From: Pseudomonadota bacterium
GTDB lineage: Bacteria; Pseudomonadota; Alphaproteobacteria; Rhizobiales; Xanthobacteraceae
Length of the DNA stretch: 6,464 bases
Assembly: GCA_023391175.1 (NCBI GenBank)
Contig: JAEWBL010000524.1
Coordinates: 1-6,464, forward strand
Direction of reading: 5' to 3'
Shown: in pieces, positions 1-5,107 of the stretch
Layout of the letters: each line of letters starts with the position of its first letter
Position numbering within the stretch: position 1 is the stretch's first letter
The notes under the pieces: generated by a model
Database searches by the model: none
The model's input: the letters and a program-made list of their open reading frames with translations, nothing else
Told to the model about the DNA's origin: nothing
Made by a program: the position numbers and the translations under genes

Positions 1-751
1 CCTCGCGCAGATCGGCGGTGGGGGCCATGCGGGCGAATTGCTCGGCCTCCACCAGCAGGCCCTCTGCGATGGGCAGGTTGATGCCGCGCGTCACCGCCGT
101 GAGGATGGTGGAAACGGCGAGCGGAGAGTGAACGAGGATGCGCTCCAGGAGGTCGCGGGCGCGGGGCAGCAACTCGTCGTGGGGCACCACGGCGTTCACC
201 AGCCCCAGCTCCAGCGCGCGCGCAGGGGTGAAGGTCTCGCCGGTGAGCAGCAGCTCCATGGCCCGCTTGCGGCCGGCGAGGCGCGGCAGGCGCTGGGTGC
301 CGCCGAAGGTGGGCGGCATGCCGAGGCGGATCTCGGGCTTGGCGAACACCGCGCGATCGCTGGCGATGGCCAACGGCGCCGCCTCCGTCACCTCGCAGCC
401 GCCGCCATAGGCGAGGCCATTGACCCCCACCACCAGCGGCTTGCGGAACGCTTCCACCCGCGCCGTCAGTCTTTGGCCGCGCGCCACGAAATCGCGCAGC
501 GCCGCCTCCGGGCTTTCGGCAACGGAGCGGGAGAATTCGGGAATGTCGCCGCCCGCCGAGAAGGCGCGTCCGGTGCCGGTGAGGATGACGCCGCGGATGC
601 CGTCGTCGCCCTCGATTTCGTCGAGGTGGCGCAGCAGCGTCTCGATGGTGTCGTAGCTCAGGGCATTGAGCTTTTCCGGGCGGTTGAGGGTGAGGGTAGC
701 GATGGCGCCTTCGACCGTCTTCAGCACGAGGGCCGTCTCGTTCGCTGTCAT
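1..751 (-). CDS. Enoyl-CoA hydratase/isomerase (crotonase) family protein, 3' end cut off
   Basis: Predicted cytoplasmic crotonase-fold enzyme that adds water to a 2-enoyl-CoA, as in beta-oxidation or related acyl-CoA breakdown. The ATG at 751 is preceded by GGGAG seven bases upstream. The frame is open to the window edge, giving 250 residues, so only about ten are missing from the usual 255-265. Visible motifs are LNRPEKLNAL (about 22-31), the first oxyanion-hole loop AFSAGGDI (63-70, Ala66), GLAYGGGCE (112-120, Gly117 as second oxyanion donor) and FAKPEI (136-141). Glu120 and Glu140 align with the two catalytic glutamates of rat mitochondrial hydratase (Glu144, Glu164) and have the same 20-residue spacing, so hydratase activity is plausible. 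The stretch GMPPTFGGTQRLPRLAG follows. It is divergent from the TetR gene, a common arrangement for a regulator and its target. The exact substrate cannot be read from the sequence. Confidence 0.93.
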   Translation of the reverse strand, partial: MTANETALVLKTVEGAIATLTLNRPEKLNALSYDTIETLLRHLDEIEGDDGIRGVILTGTGRAFSAGGDIPEFSRSVAESPEAALRDFVARGQRLTARVEAFRKPLVVGVNGLAYGGGCEVTEAAPLAIASDRAVFAKPEIRLGMPPTFGGTQRLPRLAGRKRAMELLLTGETFTPARALELGLVNAVVPHDELLPRARDLLERILVHSPLAVSTILTAVTRGINLPIAEGLLVEAEQFARMAPTADLRE

Positions 752-800
752 GGGTGATCTCCCGTTCGATGAGGAGCCGACCCTGCACGCGGCGGCCGGT

Positions 801-828
801 TGAGTATACTCACTGTACGGTATACCTT
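801..828. promoter_or_regulatory. Candidate divergent promoter/operator with two GTATAC boxes
   Basis: The 83-bp gap between the divergent hydratase and TetR genes contains GTATAC at 804-809 and again at 820-825, forming an inverted pair with a 10-base spacer. The first box sits in the longer palindrome GAGTATACTC (802-811 less its outer base on the left, core 803-810) and the second in GGTATACC (819-826). This AT-rich island stands out in very GC-rich DNA. TATACT at 805-810 resembles a -10 hexamer, and because the core is palindromic it reads the same on the minus strand (808-803). TATACC at 821-826 is a second -10-like element for the regulator gene, with TTGAGT at 800-805 as a poorly spaced (15 bp) -35. 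TetR proteins typically bind such palindromes in the divergent gap and repress both genes. The assignment is inferred from position and symmetry. Confidence 0.55.
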
Positions 829-834
829 GCGGCC

Positions 835-1440
835 ATGCCCAAGCCCTCCGGTACCCGCCCCACCGACACGCGCGGAAAGATCGTCCAGGCCGCCTCGAAG
901 CTGTTCTATGCGGAGGGCATCGGCCGCGTGAGCATGGATGCGGTGGCGGAGAAGGCGGGCGTCACCAAGCGGACGCTCTACTATCATTTCGACAGCAAGG
1001 ACGACCTCGTCGCGGCCTATCTCGACGCCCGCGACCAGCCGAACCTGAAGCTGATGGCGGCATGGTTCGCCGCCGCCGAGGGCGGGGCGGACGCGAAGGT
1101 TGCGGCCATCTTCGCGGCCCTCGCCAAGAGCGCGCGGCATCCCAAGTGGAAGGGCTGCGGCTTCCTGCGCACCACGGCGGAATTGGCCGCGCTGCCCGGA
1201 CACCCGGCGGTGAAGATCGGCGCGCGCCACAAGGCGGCCTTCGCCACGTGGCTGGCGGGCGAATTGGAGGGGCAAGGTTTCGCCGCGCCCACGGCGCTGG
1301 CGCGGCAGATCCTGCTGCTGCTGGACGGCGCCTTCTCCGCCTCGCTGGTGCATCGCGATGCGAGCTGGTTCGAGGAGGCGGGCGCCGCCGCCGGCGCATT
1401 GGTGCGCGCCCATCCGCGCGGGATGAGCGCGGTATCGTGA
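835..1440 (+). CDS. TetR/AcrR-family transcriptional regulator
   Basis: A 201-residue DNA-binding repressor-type protein, the usual TetR length. The N-terminal TetR domain covers about residues 12-60. It runs from TRGKIVQAASKLFYAEG through the helix-turn-helix (about 33-52, with AEKAGVTKRTLYYHF) and ends in DSKDDLVAAYL. The C-terminal part is the variable ligand-binding and dimer region and carries GCGFLRTTAE (107-116), a G-C-x-F motif common in one TetR subgroup. The ATG at 835 was chosen because the TetR domain begins right after it. A longer frame from 754 would translate through the operator and overlap the hydratase leader. No Shine-Dalgarno sequence precedes 835, so initiation may be leaderless or weak. 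It lies divergent from the hydratase gene and 67 bp upstream of the aldo-keto reductase gene, its two probable targets, with autoregulation likely. The effector may be an acyl-CoA or an aldehyde, which is speculation. Confidence 0.93.
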   Translation: MPKPSGTRPTDTRGKIVQAASKLFYAEGIGRVSMDAVAEKAGVTKRTLYYHFDSKDDLVAAYLDARDQPNLKLMAAWFAAAEGGADAKVAAIFAALAKSARHPKWKGCGFLRTTAELAALPGHPAVKIGARHKAAFATWLAGELEGQGFAAPTALARQILLLLDGAFSASLVHRDASWFEEAGAAAGALVRAHPRGMSAVS

Positions 1441-1460
1441 TGCACTGAACGCTTGCAAGT

Positions 1461-1487
1461 GGCGCCCTGGCGGCCATGGTGGGCGCC
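1461..1487 (+). other. GC-rich hairpin between the regulator and reductase genes
   Basis: GGCGCCC at 1461-1467 is the exact reverse complement of GGGCGCC at 1481-1487, giving a 7-bp all-GC stem with a 13-base loop. It starts 20 bases after the TetR stop codon and ends nine bases before the reductase's GGGAG. There is no T-run after it, so it is not a classic intrinsic terminator. It could partly terminate or stabilise the transcript, or it could be chance in GC-rich DNA. Confidence 0.3.
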
Positions 1488-1495
1488 TTCATCGC

Positions 1496-1500
1496 GGGAG
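1496..1500 (+). promoter_or_regulatory. Ribosome binding site fixing a TTG start
   Basis: GGGAG lies seven bases before the TTG at 1508. No ATG or GTG in this frame sits at a suitable distance, and the aldo-keto reductase fold starts directly at this TTG (DYVKFGATGLEVS). Together these support TTG as the initiation codon. Confidence 0.7.
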
Positions 1501-1507
1501 ACGGGCA

Positions 1508-2482
1508 TTGGACTACGTGAAATTCGGCGCGACCGGCCTTGAGGTCTCGAAGCTGTGCCTCGGCTGCATGACTTTCGGCGAGCCCAACCGCGGCTCCCAC
1601 GCCTGGACCCTGAAGGAGGAGGAGAGCCGTCCGCTCATCCGGCAGGCGCTCGACCTCGGCATCAATTTCCTCGACACCGCCAACGTCTATTCGGACGGCA
1701 CGTCGGAAGAGATCGTCGGCCGCGCGCTGAAGGATTTCGTGCGGCGCGAGGAGGTGGTGCTCGCCACCAAAGTGTTCAACCGCATGCGTCCCGGCCCCAA
1801 TGGCGCCGGCCTCTCGCGCAAGGCCATCATGGCCGAGATCGACGCCAGCCTGCGGCGCCTCGGCACGGACTATGTGGACCTCTACCAGATCCACCGCTTC
1901 GACCACGCCACCCCCATCGAGGAGACGCTGGAGGCGCTGCACGACGTGGTGAAGGCAGGAAAGGCGCGCTACATCGGCGCCTCCTCCATGCCGGCATGGC
2001 GCTTCGCCAAGGCGATCTACATCTCGCGCCTCAACGGCTGGACGCGCTTCGTGAGCATGCAGAACCACATGAACCTCCTCTATCGCGAGGAGGAGCGCGA
2101 GATGCTGCCTTTGTGCATCGAGGAGGGCGTGGCGGTGATCCCGTGGAGCCCGCTCGCGCGCGGCCGGCTGGCGCGGGCGTGGGATGAGGCGACCTATCGC
2201 CTGGAGAGCGACGAATTCGGCAAGACGCTCTATGTGGCGGGCGACCGCGAGGTGGTGGACGCGGTGGGCGCCATCGCCGCCGCGCGGGGCGTGCCGCGCG
2301 CGCAGGTGGCGCTTGCCTGGATGCTGCAGAAGAAGGGCGTCACCGCGCCCATCATCGGCGCCTCGAAGCCCGGCCATCTCACCGATGCGGTGGCGGCCCT
2401 CTCGCTGGCGCTGACGGCGGAGGAGATCGCCGCGCTGGAGGCGCCCTACGTGCCGCACCGCGTGGCCGGCTTTACGGACTGA
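1508..2482 (+). CDS. yajO: Aldo/keto reductase, YajO-like
   Basis: A 324-residue cytoplasmic NADPH-dependent oxidoreductase with a TIM-barrel fold, expected to reduce aldehydes or ketones. The catalytic tetrad is complete: Asp56 and Tyr61 in FLDTANVYSDG, Lys88 in LATKVF and His129 in YQIHRFD. The cofactor-binding end is visible as PIIGASKPGHL (281-291). From memory it resembles E. coli YajO along its whole length, including the same length, KLCLGCMTFGEPNRG near the N-terminus, GKARYIGASSM, EEEREMLPLC, VIPWSPLARGRL and the closing PYVPHRVAGF. E. coli YajO has been linked to 1-deoxyxylulose 5-phosphate formation and general carbonyl reduction, but the substrate here is unknown. Translation starts at TTG. 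It follows the TetR gene on the same strand by 67 bp, so co-transcription or TetR control is plausible. Confidence 0.93.
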   Translation: MDYVKFGATGLEVSKLCLGCMTFGEPNRGSHAWTLKEEESRPLIRQALDLGINFLDTANVYSDGTSEEIVGRALKDFVRREEVVLATKVFNRMRPGPNGAGLSRKAIMAEIDASLRRLGTDYVDLYQIHRFDHATPIEETLEALHDVVKAGKARYIGASSMPAWRFAKAIYISRLNGWTRFVSMQNHMNLLYREEEREMLPLCIEEGVAVIPWSPLARGRLARAWDEATYRLESDEFGKTLYVAGDREVVDAVGAIAAARGVPRAQVALAWMLQKKGVTAPIIGASKPGHLTDAVAALSLALTAEEIAALEAPYVPHRVAGFTD

Positions 2483-2644
2483 GCCCCCGCGCCCGCGGTG
2501 GCGAAAAGATCACGTTTCGTCGATCTGTGGGCGGCGACACCGCCCGCAGCAAAGCCGCCGCTTTCCTGTCGAAATTCCGCCCGGCGCCCGGAGCATCACG
2601 ATCAAGCGGGCATATCGGCCCGATCGTGTTTCTGGACCAGACCC
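2483..2644. other. Non-coding spacer with small hairpins
   Basis: These 162 bp between the reductase stop and the small membrane protein show no convincing gene. The open frame that crosses the region is Arg/Pro/Ala-rich without structure. GGGCGG at 2529-2534 pairs perfectly with CCGCCC at 2540-2545 across a 5-base loop, and AAAGC at 2551-2555 pairs with GCTTT at 2560-2564. Neither is followed by a T-run, so I call no firm terminator. A promoter for the small gene would have to lie here, but I see no consensus hexamer pair. Confidence 0.4.
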
Positions 2645-2803
2645 ATGAAGGGCATCGCCTTCGGCATCATCCTCACCCTTGTCGCCGCGCTGATGAGCGT
2701 GGGTGTCACCCTAGTGTTCGGCGGCAGCGGCGGCTTGAACTTCCTGCTCGCGCTCGGCTTCACGCTGGTGGCCCTCGCCATGGACGTTCCGACCGTCGCC
2801 TGA
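2645..2803 (+). CDS. Small two-helix membrane protein, function unknown
   Basis: A 52-residue hydrophobic protein that I do not recognise. It begins MKGIAFGIILTLVAALMS and has two likely membrane helices, about residues 4-25 and 31-47, joined by a short Gly/Ser turn (GGSGG). A single Lys near the N-terminus and one Asp near the C-terminus are almost the only charges. Nearly all codons end in G or C, like the neighbouring genes, and the hydrophobic pattern is coherent, which favours a real gene. Against it, the ribosome site is weak (GGA eight bases before ATG). The same frame is open upstream to 2498, but that extension is Arg/Pro-rich and looks non-coding. It stands alone between the reductase gene and the convergent hydrolase gene, so context gives no function. 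Confidence 0.55.
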   Translation: MKGIAFGIILTLVAALMSVGVTLVFGGSGGLNFLLALGFTLVALAMDVPTVA

Positions 2804-2818
2804 CGCCGGCCGGCGACG
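2794..2818. terminator. Possible bidirectional terminator hairpin in the convergent gap
   Basis: CGTCGCC at 2794-2800 pairs with GGCGACG at 2812-2818 (7 bp, 11-base loop). The overlapping 12-base palindrome CGCCGGCCGGCG lies at 2804-2815. It sits exactly where the small membrane-protein gene and the liv-hydrolase operon converge, the expected place for a shared terminator. No T-run is present on either side, so termination strength is doubtful. Confidence 0.3.
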
Positions 2819-2833
2819 ACCGACCGCGCGGCG

Positions 2834-3655
2834 TCAGCCCGCCCGCGCTGCGGCAGATTCCGCGCGCGGCGTGTGCGATGCGCGGGCAAACCCGGTGAGC
2901 AGCACCGCCACCTCCGCCGGCGCCTGAAGGGTCGGCACATGCGCGCAATCGTGGATCTCGTGGAATGTGCCGTTGGGCACGAGGTCGGCGAGTTCGCGCG
3001 CCATGGCCGTCGGCGTCGCCGCATCGAAGGTGCCGGCGCAGGCGAACACCGGCACGGCGAGATCGCGCGCGGCGTCCCTCAGGTCGAGGGTCGCGAGAAG
3101 GCCGCAGGCTTCGCCGAACACCTCCGGATCGGTGGCGACGAAAGCGGCGCGCCGCTCCGCCAGCGTCTCCGGCACCCGTGCCGCCATGGCGGCGGGGAAC
3201 AGGCGCAGCATGGCCGTCTGGGCGATGGATTCCAGCCCCTCCGCACCGGCCTTCGCGGCCATGAAGCGGAAGGCGCCGCGCCCCTCCTCGGTGAAGCGGG
3301 CACCGCAGCCGGCCAGGAACAGGCCGCTCGACAGGTGCGGATGGCGCAGCGCCGTGGCAAGGGCGAGGAACGAGCCGTAGCCATTGCCGAACAGGAGCGG
3401 CGTCTCGCCGGGGCAGGCCTCCGCCACCGCCGCCGCCACCGCATCCGCCTGCCCCTCAAGCCCGCCTTCCACACGCGGCGAGCCGCCGAAGCCCGGCAGA
3501 TCCAGCAGCACGAGGCGGAAGCGGTCGGACAGCAGCGGCACCATGGGTTCCAGGCTGCCGCGATCGGACAGAAGCGAGTGCAGGAAGACGATGCTGGGAC
3601 CGGTGCCGGTGACGTGCGCGGAGAGGCCGGCGGCGCTTGTGTTGGCGGTGAGCAT
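2834..3655 (-). CDS. Alpha/beta-hydrolase-fold protein lacking the usual nucleophile
   Basis: A 273-residue cytoplasmic protein with no signal peptide, of the same broad type as enol-lactonases and meta-cleavage hydrolases. Fold landmarks are in order: IVFLHSLLSDRGS (22-34, oxyanion-loop region), LVLLDLPGFGGS (48-59) and the nucleophile elbow LLFGNGYGSFLAL (87-99). A cap region at about 120-190 follows, then VPVFACAGTFDAATP (201-215, likely acid Asp211) and HDCAHVPTLQAP with likely catalytic His239. At the elbow the usual G-x-Ser-x-G reads G-N-Gly-Y-G, with Gly92 at the nucleophile position, so classical ester or C-C hydrolysis is not expected unless another residue such as Ser95 serves. The ATG at 3655-3653 shares one base with the livF stop (TGATG) and has GGGAG seven bases upstream inside livF. 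It is therefore the last gene of the transporter operon. It may be a binding or non-hydrolytic member of the fold. Confidence 0.88.
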   Translation of the reverse strand: MLTANTSAAGLSAHVTGTGPSIVFLHSLLSDRGSLEPMVPLLSDRFRLVLLDLPGFGGSPRVEGGLEGQADAVAAAVAEACPGETPLLFGNGYGSFLALATALRHPHLSSGLFLAGCGARFTEEGRGAFRFMAAKAGAEGLESIAQTAMLRLFPAAMAARVPETLAERRAAFVATDPEVFGEACGLLATLDLRDAARDLAVPVFACAGTFDAATPTAMARELADLVPNGTFHEIHDCAHVPTLQAPAEVAVLLTGFARASHTPRAESAAARAG

Positions 3656-4371
3656 CAGTGCACTCCCAGATGTTGGGCCATGAGGGCAGGGTCGTCGGCG
3701 AGAACCTGTGGCGGTCCGCGCCAGACCACCTCTCCCGAAGACAGGACGACGCAGGTGTCGGCGAGCCGCAGCGCGAGCGGCAGATTGTGCTCCACGAGCA
3801 GGATGGAGAGCCCCGCCTGCTTCAGCGCGGCGATGGCATCCGCAACCTCGGCGACGATCTGCGGGGCAAGGCCTTCCGCCGGCTCGTCCAGCAGCAGCAC
3901 GCGGGGATTGGTGACGAGCGCGCGGGCGATGGCCAGCATCTGCTGCTCGCGGCCGGACATGGAGCCCGCGAGCTGCCGGCGCCGCTCCTTCAGGCGGGGA
4001 AACAGCGTCTCCACCGAGGCGATGTCGAACACCCGCGCCGCCTTGTGGCGCGGCGGCCGGTAGGCGATGGCGAGGTGTTCCTGCACGGTCAGGGACGGGA
4101 AGATGCGCCGCCCCCGCGGCACCAGCCCGACGCCCAGCCGGCAGATGGCCTCCGGCTTGCGGTTCTCCAGCGACGTGCCGAAGAGGTCGATGCGGCCCTG
4201 CCGGGCGTCGAGCAGCCCGGCGATGGCGGAAAGCGTCGTGGACTTTCCCGCGCCGTTGCGGCCGAGAAGGGCGGTGACCGCGCCTTCCGCGCAGGCGATG
4301 TCCAGCCCGCGCACGGCGCAGATCTCGCCGTGATAGACGTGGAGATTGGAAAGGGTGAGGGCTTCAGGCAC
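3655..4371 (-). CDS. livF: Branched-chain/hydrophobic amino acid ABC importer, ATPase LivF
   Basis: A 238-residue ATPase subunit, the usual LivF length, acting on the inner face of the membrane with LivG to drive uptake. Motifs are Walker A GRNGAGKST (37-45), VPRGRRIFPSLTVQEHL (84-100, the LivF-type stretch), the signature MSGREQQMLAIARAL (138-152), Walker B LLLDEP (159-164, Glu163 catalytic) and the switch His195 in LLVEHN. Two positions differ from the LivF pattern I know: Arg86 where Glu or Gln is common, and Arg141 where the second Gly of SGGEQ is expected. The start is GTG at 4371. It is supported by GGGAGG nine bases upstream and by homology beginning at once (LTLSNLHVYHGEICAVRG). A longer frame to 4485 adds only a Pro/Ser-rich run inside livG. 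The gene overlaps the livG end by 8 bases and the hydrolase start by 1. Confidence 0.94.
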   Translation of the reverse strand: MPEALTLSNLHVYHGEICAVRGLDIACAEGAVTALLGRNGAGKSTTLSAIAGLLDARQGRIDLFGTSLENRKPEAICRLGVGLVPRGRRIFPSLTVQEHLAIAYRPPRHKAARVFDIASVETLFPRLKERRRQLAGSMSGREQQMLAIARALVTNPRVLLLDEPAEGLAPQIVAEVADAIAALKQAGLSILLVEHNLPLALRLADTCVVLSSGEVVWRGPPQVLADDPALMAQHLGVH

Positions 4372-5107
4372 CGAGATACACCTCCCGTGTGCGGGGATCG
4401 GCGGCGATGTCGGCGCGCGATCCGGTGGTGACCACCCGGCCGTGGTGGAGCAGGGTGATGCGCTCGGCGAAGGCGAGGGCGACATCCATGTCGTGCTCGA
4501 TGAGCACCACGGTCATCTCCTCCGGCAAATTGGCGAGGAGGTCCTGCACCATTACCCGCTCGTCGCGGGAGAGGCCGGCCAAGGGCTCGTCCAGCAGCAG
4601 CACGCGCGGCGCGAGGGCCAGCGCCATGGCGATCTCCAGCCGCCGTCGGTCGCCATAGGCGGTCTGGGAGACGGGCCGGTCGGCGAGGTCGGCGAGCTTC
4701 ACCCGGTCGAGGATGGCGAGAGCTTCCGCCCTGAGCGACGCGTCCGCGTTGAAGGGGGCCCAGGCGCGCCATTTCTCGCGGCGGAGGCCGTTGAGGGCCA
4801 GCATCACGTTCCGGCAGATGGTCTCGTGCGGGAACAGCGTGAGGATCTGGTAGGTGCGGGCGAGCCCGAAGCCGGTGCGCTTGCGCGGTGGCAGTCCCAC
4901 CAGCTCCGATCCGAACAGGCGGATGGAGCCGCCGGTGGGCGTGAGATCGCCGCAGATCAGGTTGAACAGCGTGGTCTTGCCCGCGCCGTTGGGGCCGAGC
5001 AGCAGGTGCCGCTCGCCGGGCATGATGTCGAGGCTGACATCGGCGACGGCCGGCAGGCCGCCGAACTGCTTGGTCAGGCCGTCGATGCGCAGGGCCGGCT
5101 CAGCCAT
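4364..5107 (-). CDS. livG: Branched-chain/hydrophobic amino acid ABC importer, ATPase LivG
   Basis: A 247-residue ATPase partner of LivF at the cytoplasmic face of the permease pair. Motifs are LTKQFGGLPAV (11-21), Walker A GPNGAGKTT (38-46), the Q-loop LARTYQI (82-88, Gln87), a LivG-style signature TAYGDRRRLEIAMAL (149-163), Walker B LLLDEP (170-175, Glu174) and the switch His205 in LIEHDMD. The segment at about 106-125 between Q-loop and signature is a typical LivG insertion. The ATG at 5107 has GAGGGAG seven bases upstream. The gene starts 8 bases before the livM stop (ATGGCTGA) and ends 8 bases inside livF. At only 247 residues it is slightly shorter than many LivG proteins (about 255), but nothing essential is missing. 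Confidence 0.95.
   Translation of the reverse strand: MAEPALRIDGLTKQFGGLPAVADVSLDIMPGERHLLLGPNGAGKTTLFNLICGDLTPTGGSIRLFGSELVGLPPRKRTGFGLARTYQILTLFPHETICRNVMLALNGLRREKWRAWAPFNADASLRAEALAILDRVKLADLADRPVSQTAYGDRRRLEIAMALALAPRVLLLDEPLAGLSRDERVMVQDLLANLPEEMTVVLIEHDMDVALAFAERITLLHHGRVVTTGSRADIAADPRTREVYLGA
4381..4386 (-). promoter_or_regulatory. Ribosome binding site fixing the livF GTG start
   Basis: GGGAGG, read on the minus strand, lies within the end of livG and nine bases before the GTG at 4371. It is among the best Shine-Dalgarno matches in the window and selects this start over the in-frame ATG at 4485. Confidence 0.75.

Noticed and set aside
754..834. N-terminal extension of the TetR protein starting at 754
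   Set aside because: It would translate the operator/promoter region and overlap the hydratase leader. It adds Arg/Cys-rich sequence outside the TetR domain and has no ribosome site.
962..2458. Minus-strand open frame of about 498 codons opposite the TetR and reductase genes
   Set aside because: It is antisense to two well-supported genes, rich in Arg/His/Pro with no recognisable domain. Long antisense frames are expected when codons end in G/C.
2529..2564. Two short hairpins as an intrinsic terminator after the reductase gene
   Set aside because: The stems are only 5-6 bp and no T-run follows. Such symmetry is frequent in GC-rich DNA. They are kept only as a note in the spacer entry.
2498..2644. 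N-terminal extension of the small membrane protein from 2498
   Set aside because: The 49 added residues are Arg/Pro/Ala-rich with mixed codon use, while the hydrophobic, GC3-biased part begins at the ATG at 2645.
2873..4063. Plus-strand open frame of about 396 codons opposite the hydrolase and livF
   Set aside because: It is a composition shadow: low-complexity Arg/His/Gly/Gln-rich, no ribosome site and no fold motif, while the opposite strand encodes clear proteins.
4372..4485. N-terminal extension of LivF from an ATG at 4485
   Set aside because: It adds a Pro/Ser-rich run inside livG unlike any LivF N-terminus. The GTG at 4371 has a strong ribosome site and the homology starts there.
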